A stretch of 64,000 nt of DNA from Stenopsyche tienmushanensis (GCA_008973525.1 WACJ01000045.1:248001-312000), one strand, 5' to 3'; counted from the first letter of the stretch, positions 12,001 to 21,908 are shown. Numbers and translations are program-made. The notes: generated from the sequence alone by a model not told the origin.

Positions 12001-13777
12001 GCATAAAAATATTCCACTTCGACGAAGAGACACTCGACTGTTAGTGTGTTATTTTCGACGGAGGACCGCGGCGGAGGAGACGAGCGCGCGGACGAGACGC
12101 GGGGAGCGAAGGACGCACCTGCCGTACTTGGAGGCCGCGGACGAGTCGAAGGCCCTCGGCGGCAGCTCGGGGAACCTGTCGCCGGCGCCGGCGCCCCTGC
12201 TCTCGGACGCGCTCGAGCTGTTGCACTGCTTCTCGAGCTGCTCGTAGAAGGCGTCCTGGAAACGCGGCGATTCTGAGCGGCCGGCCGGGGGGACCCAGAC
12301 GGGCGCTCCCGGCCGACCGTCGCGCACCTGACACTCCCGAGACGCGAAGTCCACCTGCAGCTTCCTCCCGCGCACGCTGAGCCCCCTCAGCTCCTTGACG
12401 GCCTGCTGGGCGGAGGCGACCTGCTCGAAGACGACGAGCGCGTGCCCGGAGCCGTTGCAGAGCGAGATCTGAAAGAGGACGAGAGGCGAGGTGAGCGGGG
12501 CGGAGGCGGGGGCGGGGGCGGAGGCCGGCGGCCGGACGCTCACCTGGGACACGGAGCCTATCCTCTGGCAGTGCGCGAAGACCTGCTTCTCGGAGAGCTC
12601 GGTGACGCCGTCTATCCAGATGCAGGGGGTGGCCATCGACTTGCCGAAGCCGAGCTTGACGCGGCTGCCGCCGACGTGCTCGCCGTCCATGTTCCTGATC
12701 GCCTCGACGACGGACGAGATGTTCGCGTACTGGCAGAACGCGTAGCCGGCGGCGCCGCCGCTCTGCTTCTTCACGTCGATCTCGATGATCTTGCCGAAGA
12801 GCTTGAACTTCTCGCGCAGGAGCGCCGGGGTCGCGTCCTTCTCGAGGTTGCCCACGAAGAGCGTCCTCGTCGCCTTCGGGTGGAACTCGTCCAGGTCGGT
12901 CTCGTACGGCCGCGACTCGTTGTCCTCGACGTCCGCGCCCCGGTGGGGGCCGACGGAGATCTTGCAGCCGAAGAAGAGCTTGTCCTGCGACACCTCGAGC
13001 GCCTTCTCCGCGTCCGAGGGCTTCTTGAAGCAGACCTGCGGGAGAGGGGCGGCGGTCAGCGACCGCGGCGCCGGCGGCCGAGCGCCGGGACGCGGGCGGA
13101 GACTCACCACTGCGTATCTGTCCTGGTTGACCCCGACGACCTTGACGCAGGAGACCTTCCCGTGCTTCTTGTACTCGTGGAAGAGGCCATCTTTGAGCGA
13201 CGAGTCCGAGGAGCGCTGGGGCAGGTTCCTCACGCAGATGGCCAGGGGGCGGCCGCCGCTCCCGCCGCCGGACCGCTGAAACGACGGAGGGGGGTCAGAG
13301 CGCGTCGGTCCCGGGGCCCGGAGGCGAGGGGGCGCGTCTCTCACCTGTCGCTTCCGCCGTCGGTCCGCGCTCGGGCTGGACGCCCGCGAGCTGGACGAGG
13401 AGGCCGAGCGCCCCGGGGAGCTCGAGCTGGCCGAGCGGCCGCTGCTGCCGGAGCCGGACGAGGAGCCGGAGCGCCCGCGCCGCCTGCCGCCGGCCTCGCC
13501 GCCCTCGCCGCCGGCGCCCGGCGACGTCCCGTAGCCGCTATACCATCGCTGGGGGGGGACCCTCGAGCGCCGGAGGTCGCACGTCAGAGGGGGGAGAAGC
13601 GAGGCGCCGTCGGGGGCCGGGTCGGGCGCGCACCGGTCGACGGCGGAGCCCGAGTAGGAAGCGGGCCCGTTTCTGTAGGCGCGGTCTCTCGGCCGCGCTC
13701 GCTCGGAAGCGGCGCCGACGCCCGCCGTCCCTCCGCCGGCGGGGCCTCCTCCGCCTGCGCCTCCGCTGCCGCTCGCC
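1..13777 (-). CDS. spen: split ends (Spen/SHARP family transcriptional regulator), partial gene of 8 visible exons
   Basis: Spen proteins are very large nuclear RNA-binding corepressors that bind RNA through N-terminal RRMs and recruit silencing complexes through a C-terminal SPOC domain. The visible exons on the minus strand are 13777-13345, 13275-13108, 13035-12544, 12468-12119, 10930-10684, 10606-1074, 832-136 and 52-1. All seven introns run GT to AG and the phases match at every junction, giving about 3,990 residues in one frame. Three RRMs in tandem (13.27-12.2 kb), the phrase KDGLFHEYKKHGKV, DEFHPKATRTLFVGNLEK and a long Lys/Glu/Arg-rich middle region are Spen hallmarks. The start codon and first RRM are upstream and not found; SPOC lies beyond base 1. 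Exon borders are read by eye from splice consensus and family similarity, without transcript evidence. Confidence 0.95.
136..832 (-). CDS. spen: spen exon, Ser/Thr/Pro/Val-rich low-complexity region
   Basis: This exon begins after the acceptor attttcag (AG at 834-833) and ends at a GTATAA donor. One base completes an Arg codon begun in the 9.5-kb exon, followed by 232 codons. The product is rich in Ser, Thr, Val, Pro and Gln with no globular motif, typical of the disordered region between the middle of Spen and its SPOC domain. The methionine at 829-831 is internal and should not be taken as a start, because the preceding exon joins in phase just before it. Confidence 0.85.
1074..10606 (-). 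CDS. spen: spen giant central exon (about 3,177 codons)
   Basis: The exon opens after the acceptor ccgttcgcag with GDRLTLGRRPSAETSNRHHR and closes at AG/GTATAT. Main parts in protein order: Pro/Ser/Arg-rich GC-rich segment (10.6-9.6 kb); long Glu/Arg/Lys helix (about 9,060-8,480); Lys/Asp/Ser-rich region; block with SIFDIVDEGPTYISMYDKVK followed by a basic helix KIKAKFSQLKQSRAKREEKK (about 7,080-6,900), which I regard as Spen-conserved; eight consecutive His codons (about 5,383-5,359); Pro/Ser/Thr/Val/Gln-rich part (4.8-2.9 kb); Gly/Arg-rich AT-hook-like motifs KRGGRARGRK and KRGGRGRIKVEKK (2,345-2,190); VYDFHEDSGDE; RPRLILTIKSP; and DPEEWMIDPVTGELVC near 1,200. Composition shifts from GC-rich to AT-rich within the exon. 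Upstream in-frame codons to 10732 are intron and antisense-like sequence, not coding. Confidence 0.95.
10684..10930 (-). CDS. spen: spen exon linking the RRM block to the giant exon
   Basis: It follows an acceptor (aagaatttag) and ends at AAG/GTAGGT. One base completes Ser with the preceding exon, then 82 codons: Gly/Ser-rich GGSGSETAYDG, a Pro-rich stretch, the helical PNIRHLQKERVHLLEQLEEC and VSPKKRFK, which runs in phase 0 into GDRLTLGR of the next exon. The 77-base intron to the next exon is GC-rich. The helix may be a short coiled coil, by inference from its Leu/Glu spacing. Confidence 0.85.
10931..12118 (-). other. spen intron (1,188 bp) with two CpG-rich blocks
   Basis: The donor is GGCAG/GTGCGT and the acceptor aagaatttag/C. 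The middle, about 11,100-11,760, is AT-rich and featureless. Both ends (10,940-11,090 and 11,770-12,050) are CpG-rich with many GAGA/CTCTC runs, such as gagagagaga near 11,275. That is unusual for an intron and could mark an internal promoter or enhancer, but no start site or alternative first exon with matching phase was found. Open frames here, including an 83-codon minus-strand one at 12,004-11,753, look like GC-driven chance. Confidence 0.6.
12119..12468 (-). CDS. spen: spen exon, second half of the last RRM and linker
   Basis: The exon starts in phase 0 after cctctttcag with ISLCNGSGHALVVFEQ. GHALVVF is the RNP1 strand of the third visible RRM, followed by AVKELRGLSVRGRKLQVDFASRE, where the fold closes. 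A linker with PRFQDAFYEQLEKQ and a Ser/Ala/Gly-rich stretch follows, ending KYG with two bases of a Ser codon. An isoform retaining the upstream 75-base intron would insert 25 residues inside this RRM. Confidence 0.9.
12544..13035 (-). CDS. spen: spen exon with end of one RRM, a complete RRM and the start of a third
   Basis: The exon is 164 codons, phase 0 on both sides. It opens with VCFKKPSDAEKALEVSQDKL, finishing the first visible RRM. A complete RRM follows: RNP2 LFVGNL in KATRTLFVGNLEKD, RNP1 GYAFCQY, and closing VKLGFGKSM. The third RRM begins at CIWIDGVTELSEKQVFAHC and continues in the next exon. The spacing and the DEFHPKATRTLF phrase match the tandem RRM array of Spen/RBM15-type proteins, which contacts structured RNA. 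Confidence 0.95.
13108..13275 (-). CDS. spen: spen exon, first half of the first visible RRM
   Basis: Fifty-six codons, phase 0 on both sides, after the acceptor cgtcgtttcag and before AGTG/GTGAGT. It reads RSGGGSGGRPLAICVRNLPQ, where AICVRNLP is RNP2, then SLKDGLFHEYKKHGKVSCVK and DRYAV, which joins VCF of the next exon to form RNP1. This corresponds to RRM2 of vertebrate SPEN by the conserved KDGLFHE.KK phrase. Confidence 0.93.
13345..13777 (-). CDS. spen: spen exon, Gly/Ser/Arg-rich leader before the RRM array
   Basis: The exon follows the acceptor gaatcgtttccag and ends CGACAG/GTGAGA. One base completes an upstream codon, then 144 codons: Gly/Ala-rich start, RDRAYRNGPASYSGS, RWYSGYG, and a long Ser/Arg/Gly run ending RRRKRQ. 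Spen proteins carry a similar Ser/Arg-rich spacer between RRM1 and RRM2. There is no in-frame Met, so translation must begin in an upstream exon. A longer chance frame on the opposite strand covers the same bases because of the high GC content. Confidence 0.75.
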
Positions 13778-14216
13778 CTGGAAACGATTCAACAGTCAGT
13801 CGGGCGCGCGAGGGGAGCGCGTAGTCGCCGACTCGCGATATCGACGCGAACGCGAGAGTGGGGGGGGCCGCCGCGAGGTCTCACTCGGGCGAGGGCCGCC
13901 GCGCGGGCGCGTCGCCTCGCCGCGCTCGGGGGGGAGCGCGCGGCGAGCCGGCAACGCCGCGTCCCGCTCGGCGACCTCCGCCCGGACGGAGATCGAAGCG
14001 CGAGATAGCTCTCTATAAATATTGAGTCGCGGCGACGTTGCCGGACGATCCGGCGGAGTCGCCTCTCTCTCGGAGCGCAGCCGACATTTTGTAGATCGGC
14101 AAGAGCGCGTGCGCACTCGACTCGTCTCGACTCGACTGGGAAGTGCATTCGGAGCGAAATGCGAACGCGAGACGCGCAGTCTTTGCACAGCTGTCGCCGT
14201 ACGATTCAAAATCTAA
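13778..14216 (-). promoter_or_regulatory. CpG-rich block upstream of spen: candidate 5' UTR exon/promoter
   Basis: GC-rich, CpG-dense sequence ends abruptly near 14,210, where AT-rich repeats begin. On the minus strand a possible donor (CCCGA/GTGAGA) at 13,885 would give a 107-base intron to the 13,777 exon. The frame that would match the exon phase has a stop and no Met, so this would be a noncoding exon or not an exon at all. The plus strand has TATAAATA at 14,014-14,021, which also reads TATTTATA on the minus strand. A promoter here is inference. Confidence 0.35.
14013..14087 (-). other. possible upstream ORF of 24 codons in the spen 5' region
   Basis: ATG in the context CAAAATGTCGG opens a frame beginning MSAALRERGDSAG that stops at TAG 14,013. 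It could be an upstream ORF if this block is transcribed as spen 5' UTR. No homology recognised. Confidence 0.2.
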
Positions 14217-16130
14217 CGAGATGCCTCTAATAAATCATCGTTCCGTGCACGGTTACTGTTTTCTAACTTGGGGGCATTTTCAACATCACAACGTTTTCTT
14301 CGAAATATATTTTTTCTCGAGCGCGCAAAACGAACACCGCGCAATAAGAACGTTAGAATTGAACGTGTCGTACGCGTAAGGGTGAAGGGGAATTCGAACG
14401 TCTTTTCAATATTACTCAAAACACACTTAATCGTGCAAATTCTCATTTCGTACAATATATTATCAACTTTAGTTCTGGAGCTATCTGATATAGTTTTAGT
14501 CTGAGAAGGTGCATTTGTTGTTGTTGACAGTTATATTTTAATTTGGAGTATATTTGCTGAAATGAATTGTATCCGTAGAAGCAAAGAGAAGTTATTGATT
14601 TGAGTGGAAAGAGTCTGGAATGACTCACTCGCCCGACGAGACCCTTCCAAATATCGAATGCGCGTTTTCTAATTTAATTAAAAACGCGACACGCATCGAT
14701 CTTTAACTTTGCATTCGACATATGTAACTTTTAATTTGAAAACTATAAAAAAAACTCGCATTTAAGTCAAAATTTGAAAATGTGGAAAGAAGTCAATCGA
14801 AAAAGACTGGAAAATCAAGCGGTGTTTGTACTATTTTTGCATTAAATATACATATAAAAAAAATACAACACTTCCTATTAAAGTTACAAATATTTAAAAA
14901 AAAAAAAACAAAAAGTTGTTGTTGCAAATTCGAACTCAAAAGATTGGTCATCACTGGACTTTTACCGAATATGGAAAAAAGTGTTAAAAATGACTTAGAA
15001 GCAATGTTTGGTGAAGCAAATGAATGAGTTGAGCTAGCTGATGGACGCGGTGCTACAAATGTTTGTTATCGGTGTTCATTCGATAAGATAACGACTATTA
15101 TAAAGTACGGTCGCTCTAGAAATAAAAGAATCGACTAAAAAAACGAGTGTTTATTTATATTTTTGTACGAAGAAGCAATACAAATAAACATTGTGCAAGT
15201 GTTTTGAAATGACGCCACGTCACACCGCGCGACTCTCAAACTGTGGGCAGCCGTCTCTATTTCCGTCGCATATTACGCAGCTAAACACCAAAAATAAAGC
15301 TGCCACGCTTCTGACAATTCATTCACTGGACGGTGTAATTTTATACCTTTTAAAAAACCTTTTCTATCTCGCTTCAAACGAGAGCAGTATTTTCCATTTC
15401 AAGAATAGCAGACCCATAAATAATGCTCTATCGAGTCATAAAAACGTGATCGAAAAGCAGTTTGTTTGTATAATTATTCCTATTAAACTGATTCCTTCTC
15501 ATTTTGTTGTTTTGAAAGTGCAAGTAAACAAAAGTAGGCGATATTGTAATTGTACGTCTCACAACTGCAAGATTGAAACTATGTTGCACTCGATACTTTG
15601 AAAGTTGCAATACTTCAATTTATATTTAGCCACGTGTACCGAATCCCTAGCTACTTTATATCGGGAGTAGATGAAGTTAATTCGACAATAATTGACATTA
15701 ACTACTTGTAGACAAAAAAGCAGCTTTGTACATTTTAATTTAATGCCGGTTTATATAATTACACGGTTTTTGAAAATTGTTATCGACGTCCGTAACGTTG
15801 AAAGCTCGGTAGGGTGTAACTTTCGTAATTTACATTTCGATATAACGAATATATAGATAAATCGACATGTATAGTATAGTTGCACTGTAGGTATTCTCGC
15901 GATCGCTACGGGTTCAAATCTACCAATATGGCTGGCGACCACAATTTTAACAAATATATATTCGCTATGAAAAATCATGTCAACATGATTGACAACGATT
16001 CCGTAAAAGCGATTGCTGAAAGCCATTTTATACTCAATAATAGACTGGTTTTAATTCATGAAAATGATTCTCCAGTAACAAATGTAAAACTCTAAACAGT
16101 ACCTTAAACTATTAATATATGTAATTATTC
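14217..16130. other. AT-rich stretch without recognisable gene
   Basis: Homopolymer A runs (near 14,890) and short chance frames only. A 72-codon plus-strand frame at 15,880-16,095 precedes a piggyBac-like fragment and may be decayed transposon sequence, but I recognise no motif in it. Confidence 0.5.
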
Positions 16131-16400
16131 CGCAGAGATCGTTCTAATGTATCCGGTACAAGTTTTGAACGCAATGCCGATGAGAAAATTCTTGGATATC
16201 CTTAAATTCTCACTCTGCGAAAATATTTCAGTCGACGAACAATTCATTGCTTGGAAAGTTTGAGATATCGATTTCCACGATATATGCCAAATAAGCCACA
16301 TACATTTGGCATAAACTTTTGGCTGACAGCCGATGTTAAAACGAAATAAAAAATACACACAGGGGTGGGGCTTTTTGGCCAGGATGTGAAGGCTTTAATA
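16131..16400 (+). pseudogene. piggyBac-type transposase fragment (broken)
   Basis: Translations in two frames match the catalytic-core phrasing of piggyBac transposases: SVDEQFIAW in one frame, then, after a frameshift near 16,260, RFPRYMPNKPHTFGINFWL. In family members the sequence reads DE..., a short basic segment, then Y.P.KP..FG.K. Internal stops and the shift make it nonfunctional. It lies just left of a piggyBac-like element and may be an older copy. Confidence 0.55.
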
Positions 16401-16795
16401 TAGTTTACGCGTATGTTTTTACTGATGCACTTGAATACTCCTATGTACCAGAATAATAGACGATATCAAATAGTCATCTTCATAGAACAAACATTGTATT
16501 CAGTTAAAATCCGCCATTAGACCGCTGAAGAGCAATATATCGTAGTTTGCGGAACCGCCGAGGATTGCTAAAACGTCTTTGATTACGTCACAATACTCGA
16601 ATATAAATACTTTCCATGCGTCAGAGCATCAGCGGTTCAAAACATTTTTTACGTATTTTAATTCATTATTGCCTAAAACATATGTGAGGTTTATAAATTT
16701 TAATTATTGCATTATACCAAATGCCACAAATACACTAGTAAGAAAATGTCGGTAATCAATCAAATAGCTTTTTCTTGAGTAATCTCCCATTTTAA

Positions 16796-19193
16796 CCCTT
16801 TGCCTTTGCGTTGTCCCCTCTCAGGGGACATCGTAATTCTAACATATAACTCGAATGTCCCCTCTACTGGGACATTAAAATTTATTAGTGATTACAAAGA
16901 ATCAATTTATTCCAGAGCAACTTTTTGAGAAATGCATTTTCTCTGAAGTTTTCTGTTGAAATAGCACAAAAAATCAAATAAAAATATGGTAAAATTACTA
17001 AAGATATATTTTTAAAAAATGTCAGCGGGTTTTAAGTCAGAATAGAAGGTGAGAAGTACACACGGAAAAACAAGAAAATCGTCACACTGCTAAGTATCTA
17101 CCACAATACAGAAAACCAATCTACCCCCAAAATGTTGGAGTGCGGATCAACATATCGTCGTATTGTTTACTGCGAAAATAATTGAAATGTCGAAGAAAGT
17201 TATTTTTTTGCGGGTTGGAAATGTGTATTATCAACTCGTACATAATTTACTGCATCTCGGAAGAAAAAAAAAGCGTCAATCTACTTATTATTGTCAAAGT
17301 TTTAGGTGCTCATGAATCCCGGGATTAGTAAACGTAATCCCGAAAAATTCGGAATTAAAATTTTTATCTACGAGAAATCGTACAACTCACCAGCACGATG
17401 AGGCTACTAAATCGAGACATTCCCGCCGAAATCTGGACGCTTGGAAACAGTGGCGTAAATACTAATCAGCGAACTTAGGCGACGCCCAGGGGTCTAATCT
17501 ATGTATACATATATACAGTACATATCAAATTTTTATATTAACCTTTCCCTACCGGTGATGTATTTACTACACGTCGACCCTAATAATGGGAATATCGATA
17601 TGAAATATAATAGATACGGGGTTCAGATTTTTTGTATTCCTCCGTAATACGATTACGAATCACATCAAAGTATTATAGTATATAAGTATTCATCTGCAGC
17701 GACGGAAATAAATAATTTGTCGGGAAATCGGGAATTTCGCGAGTTTTAGTTCGTGTCTCAGCAGATAGGAATTTTATCAGTCACATTAATGATATTATAC
17801 GAAAATGGGGACTCACGCAGTCATCAACTCGAACTAGCATTTAAATATGTGATGACGATACCTCTGACAAGTGTGGTGGCATTTTCAGCAGCGAGTTGCC
17901 TGGTTTCCAGAATCAGATCCAGACTAAATGACGAAACACTCGATGCTTCGGGTATATTTGTGTGTGTGTGTAGGTGGCTGGTAGGTAACTTCCGGGATGG
18001 TACAGAGTGCGAAAGGTTTTTCTTTCGCAATATGCAAATTTTGATCATTTTATAGTGTATTGATCTTCAGCCCTTTTTATTCCCTTGTTGCAAAATGCAA
18101 CATAGTAATTTGAAATTAAATAAAAACAATATAATAAATAAATAAATAATAGTCTCCTTAATCTGTTGAGCAATAAATATGTTTTGAAGTTTCTCGTATG
18201 AGTTTTCACCTGTTCGTCGGCCTGAGATGGCCGTAAAAAACCGCCCACTCATTCGTCTAACGACGATTGGAAACGTGTCCGTCGGGACGATAATCTATGG
18301 AGTTGTATGCTTTTTCAATACCATATGAAAAAGAAAGCGATAGAGGCCATAAAGAATATCTGCGAGGTTTATTGAATGTCAGGAAATGCCAACGATAGTT
18401 TAAAAACAACAAATCTAGTGATTTGAATTCGGAATACGAGTTTCGAAATGGTTGACTCATCCAGGCGAACGAAGCAGCCCTGAAGTCTGCGATCGAGGAC
18501 AATCTGGTTATTGACCGTGGAAAAATGATCAGAAATGGTCGGCACATTCTTGTCCAATACTCGAGGATCCGAAAAAAGTTGAGCAACACTACACTAATAC
18601 TAGTCGGATTTCGCACCGTCTGATTTAGCACCTATTTCGTTCTATGGAACATTTTTAAGAGAATTTCAATTCCACAGAAGAGTTACCACCCTTTTAGACC
18701 ATTTTCAGTCAAAACCGACTGGATTTTACGAGAAGGGCATAGGCTAAGTCCTTTGAACTCCTATATTGACATTTGATTTTTCGTTGAAACACGAAAACCA
18801 TTGAAACAAAAGAATCCGTCAAAAATTGTTGATGGAACTCATCGAAAATTTTCCAGTACCAAACTCTAAACCGGGAAAACCGTCGACAGGAAACGAGGAA
18901 CAACGTTTGGATGAGACCAGGCATTTTATATGCAACAATCCCAATAAACACAAAGACTGCACGATGTTATCCAATCGCAAATTCCCGGAGGGAGACATGA
19001 AACTACCTACTATTGTGATACGTGCGATAGGAAACCGGGCCTTCATCCAGGCGATTGAAATTTAAAAATTGAATTTGTACATATATATATATATCCAATA
19101 GTAAAAATATTGAAAAACATTTTTATTTTCCTCGTTATAAACTTTTTCTATCGTGTTTTTATCTAAAATATAATCATTGACAAATTCAAAGGG
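16796..19193 (+). mobile_element. piggyBac-like element with TTAA at both ends, decayed
   Basis: TTAA at 16,792-16,795 precedes CCCTTTGCCTTTG, and CAAATTCAAAGGG (inverse CCCTTTGAATTTG) precedes TTAA at 19,194-19,197, giving a 13-base inverted end with 11 matches. Inside are transposase remnants: SSYCLLRK...RRKLFF.GLEMCIINSYIIY near 17,140-17,250, and a C-terminal cysteine segment RHETTYYCDTCDRKPGLHP near 18,995-19,055, characteristic of piggyBac transposase tails. Frameshifts, stops and an inserted dispersed repeat (17,301-17,747) break it. Subterminal inverted sequence cccctctcaggggac is shared with the copy at 25.9 kb. The piece 17,760-18,800 is unassigned. Confidence 0.75.
17301..17747 (+). 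repeat. dispersed repeat family A, copy 1
   Basis: About 450 bases from tttaggtgctcatgaatccc to gtcgggaaatcgggaat recur at 29,572-29,990 and 48,905-49,372, with a short piece at 47,553-47,602. Shared landmarks: atcgagacattc, ggacgcttg.aaacagtggcg, ccctaccggtgatgtatt. The left ends of the other copies begin TAGGGAATCC, a hAT-like terminus, but no matching right end or target duplication was found. Here it interrupts the piggyBac-like element. Confidence 0.75.
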
Positions 19194-19197
19194 TTAA

Positions 19198-19831
19198 CCC
19201 TTTGCGGACGTATTAAATTTGGACATGGATGTCGTACTAGTCGGAATTAATTTCCATTGAAAAAGCACTGATACGTAACATGCAAGACTATCAAGGCTAA
19301 ACAAAATTTACAACATTGGAACATTAGATGTATGTTTAGACCAGCGGTTATTAAACTGGGGTCTGCGAAAAATAAAACATTTATCTATACTTGAACAAGA
19401 TATTTTCGTGAAATTATTCACAGAAAACATTGTAAGAAGATCTATTTTGACCAATATTTGACATGTTTTTATTTAAAAACTATATTTTATATTTTCCATT
19501 GTGTGGCATCTTTGAAAGCAGTCACCAATATACAGTCCTGGTTTTTGAGTGCACTTCACTCGGTGACTTTCTTTTTGACATTTTGGAGTATTATTTTGGA
19601 ATATCTTAACAAAACGAAAATGCTTAATTACAATAAAACGTAATTTGTAAAGCTTTATTTGAAATTCTGCGAAGAATCTCCGAGCTTGTCGATTTCTTCG
19701 CTTAGACACTTATGATGAATGAATAGAATTAAGAATCGTTCGGTTTCTTGTTGTGGTAGCTGAGAGTAGACATAAGACCGGAAAGGTAAAAAAGCTTTGG
19801 TGGTTGAGAGTAGACAAACGACCGCAAAGGG
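19198..19831. mobile_element. piggyBac-like MITE with TTAA duplications
   Basis: TTAA (19,194-19,197), CCCTTTGCGGACG ... CGACCGCAAAGGG, TTAA (19,832-19,835): 13-base inverted ends with one mismatch. No transposase is inside. A hAT-MITE fragment begins near 19,335. Near the right end a unit gtggt..gctgagagtagac..a is repeated in tandem (about 19,751 and 19,798). It directly abuts the preceding piggyBac-like element and shares its TTAA. Confidence 0.85.
19335..19480 (-). mobile_element. fragment of a hAT-like MITE
   Basis: CAGCGGTTATTAAAC followed by ggggtctgcg is the end of the family seen complete at 35,044-35,380. The following 120 bases (acttgaacaagatatttt.gtg, ctattttgaccaatatttgac) match that copy in reverse orientation. 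The other end is missing. Confidence 0.6.
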
Positions 19832-19835
19832 TTAA

Positions 19836-21908
19836 AGGAAATGTGGCAGAAGGCGGTTGATAGTGCAAGAAAATATTTTGTATAAGAAAAATTCAATAAA
19901 AACCGAGAAAAAGTATTTTGAATTGCACTGGAAAAAAACGACATCTGATAAAAGCAGTTCTGAAGTTTTTGTCCCAAATAGTGATTCCTCGAGAGCAATA
20001 TACACCAGGACCTCGTATAACACGAGTTTATACAACGCGGATGATGAATAAATAGATATTTTTTTACAACGCGCTTTATGTAAGACGATTTTAATTTTTA
20101 AAAAATCGAGAAGGAATTGCGCCCGTAGGCATAGAATCGACCAAAAAATTTACTTCAGAAATAACCGAAATTATAAAAAAAAATAAGAACTACTTGCACA
20201 CCAAACCAGATATGTATTCAATGCGGATGAATCTTTACTCTTTATGTTCTAAATAATCTGGAGATTTTATAACGAAGGCTTTACTTATTGATCGGTCTTT
20301 AAGCCCCCGAGCATTGAAATTATTTGACAAAACGAATTTGTCTGTTTATTGAAAGGCGAAAAAAAGATCGAACCGCAGTTATTATATAAAATTTATATGG
20401 GAAAAAACAATCTTGATTTTAAAATATTGATCATACTGGACGACAATACACCAGGAACGCATTGACGTACACAGTCGTCAAACCCCGTCATGTGCCAGAT
20501 AAGTCTATGCATACCGTCTTCGTGGATACTTCAAATCTTTTCTTACATCGACGAAACTCATCAAAACAAAAACAAACTTGGGCGGCTGAAAAACTTTCAA
20601 ACTTTTCTGAGAATTGAAATGAGGAAAATAACGCTACTGTCAACAATCAATGTTATTGATTCAAAACAATAATAATTGTGTGTTTTAGCGATGATTTAAC
20701 TCCAATTTTACGTGTGATATTAACTGCAAAAATGCATCCGTTAAAGAAATAAAACAATTCACTCTAAATATTTGCTAGAAAAGACTGTGGCCAGAAGTAG
20801 TCCCTGGAGAAAATGCTGTACCACCAATAGAGGATTAATACCAAAAGACAATCGTGGTATTGGTGGAGAAGAATTCGATGATTATGATATTTAAATTTAA
20901 GTCGTAATGTTGGACGGAGAAAGCAGTTGCAGCAAAGTAACTATGTTAATGTTTCGTATTAAAAACTATAAAAAATTACAATTGCTTATTACAGATATTT
21001 TAAAGGCTAAATCTGAAATGATGAAAACTCAATCTATCTCGAAAAAGGGTCGAACATATAAAATTGTCATTGGTAACAGTGATGTATGAATGATAAAGTT
21101 CATATGAGCGAGGCCAAGGCGTACCAATGGGGTAGCGATTATAATGATGCCGGAAGAGTATTGGCATGCTCAGCTGAAGGTCGAAATTTAGTGCAAGTCA
21201 TATTCAAGATGTGATAGTGCACTGCATAGAAATAATTTATATATTTTTTTTTTCAAAATAAATATTCGGTAGCATTTCTCGACAAAATGATGAAAAACAT
21301 CGTAGCAGCCATAGGGTTAAAAAATATTTCATCATAATTAGCATATTGATTGAATTTCGTGCAGTTATTGATCTAACCGAAACATTTAAATGATTTAAAA
21401 TTAAATAAATGACTGAAAATACGTTTTTTCTCTATACATCAGCTAGGCAAAAATGATCAAATTTGAGCATTAATAATCAGTAAACTCAGTGTTAACTTAT
21501 TCTAGTAGTGTTCCTTAAAAGCAGATGCTATTTTTATGCCAAAATACAAACGTTCAAGAAGTGATTGCAAAGGCAGACAGCGTCGTATGGGCCATAAAAT
21601 TATACATTTTACTTCATAGAGAGAAGCAATATAGTTCTCAGTAGTTTTAGGAATAATGTATATTGCGTAGAATACAATAAAAAGAGGAATTGTTGAAGAA
21701 ATTCGCATTTGCTAAAAACAAATACGGGAAAAAAGCAAGCATCCATTCGGTGTGTAAAATACGAATATCAAGCGATTGCAAAATGTTATTATTATCAACT
21801 GCTACTTATCGATTAGATAAGTCATCGTTATCGATTCCATTGTCGTCTGATAATAGAGAGGAACTAATAACTCTTACTTGATACTTCTCATCTCAAGATT
21901 GATTAACA
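19836..21908 (+). pseudogene. jerky/Tigger-type (pogo superfamily) transposase relic in AT-rich DNA
   Basis: The plus strand near 20,210-20,480 reads VFNADESLLFM, then IDRSLSPRALKLFDKTNL, and ILDDNTPGTH. These align in order with the DDE domain of jerky/Tigger transposases (NADE, GKS..PR.FK, L.LDNAP.H), including two of the acidic catalytic positions. Stops and frameshifts separate the pieces. The rest, 20,560-21,900, shows no further motif; short frames there are unassigned and no terminal repeats were found. Confidence 0.5.

Noticed and set aside
12442..13824. A 460-codon plus-strand open frame, Arg/Ala/Leu-rich
   Set aside because: It is antisense to the spen RRM exons. The minus strand encodes conserved RRMs with splice sites; the plus frame is open only because GC-rich DNA has few stops.
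13796..14209. Open minus-strand frames of 119 and 137 codons as the spen N-terminus
   Set aside because: Neither gives the phase needed to join the 13,777 exon through the candidate donor at 13,885, and neither resembles an RRM or other Spen N-terminal sequence.
15880..16095. 72-codon plus-strand frame (HNFNKYIFAMKNHVNMIDND) as a host gene
   Set aside because: No known motif and no splice or start context; it precedes a piggyBac-like relic and is probably debris.
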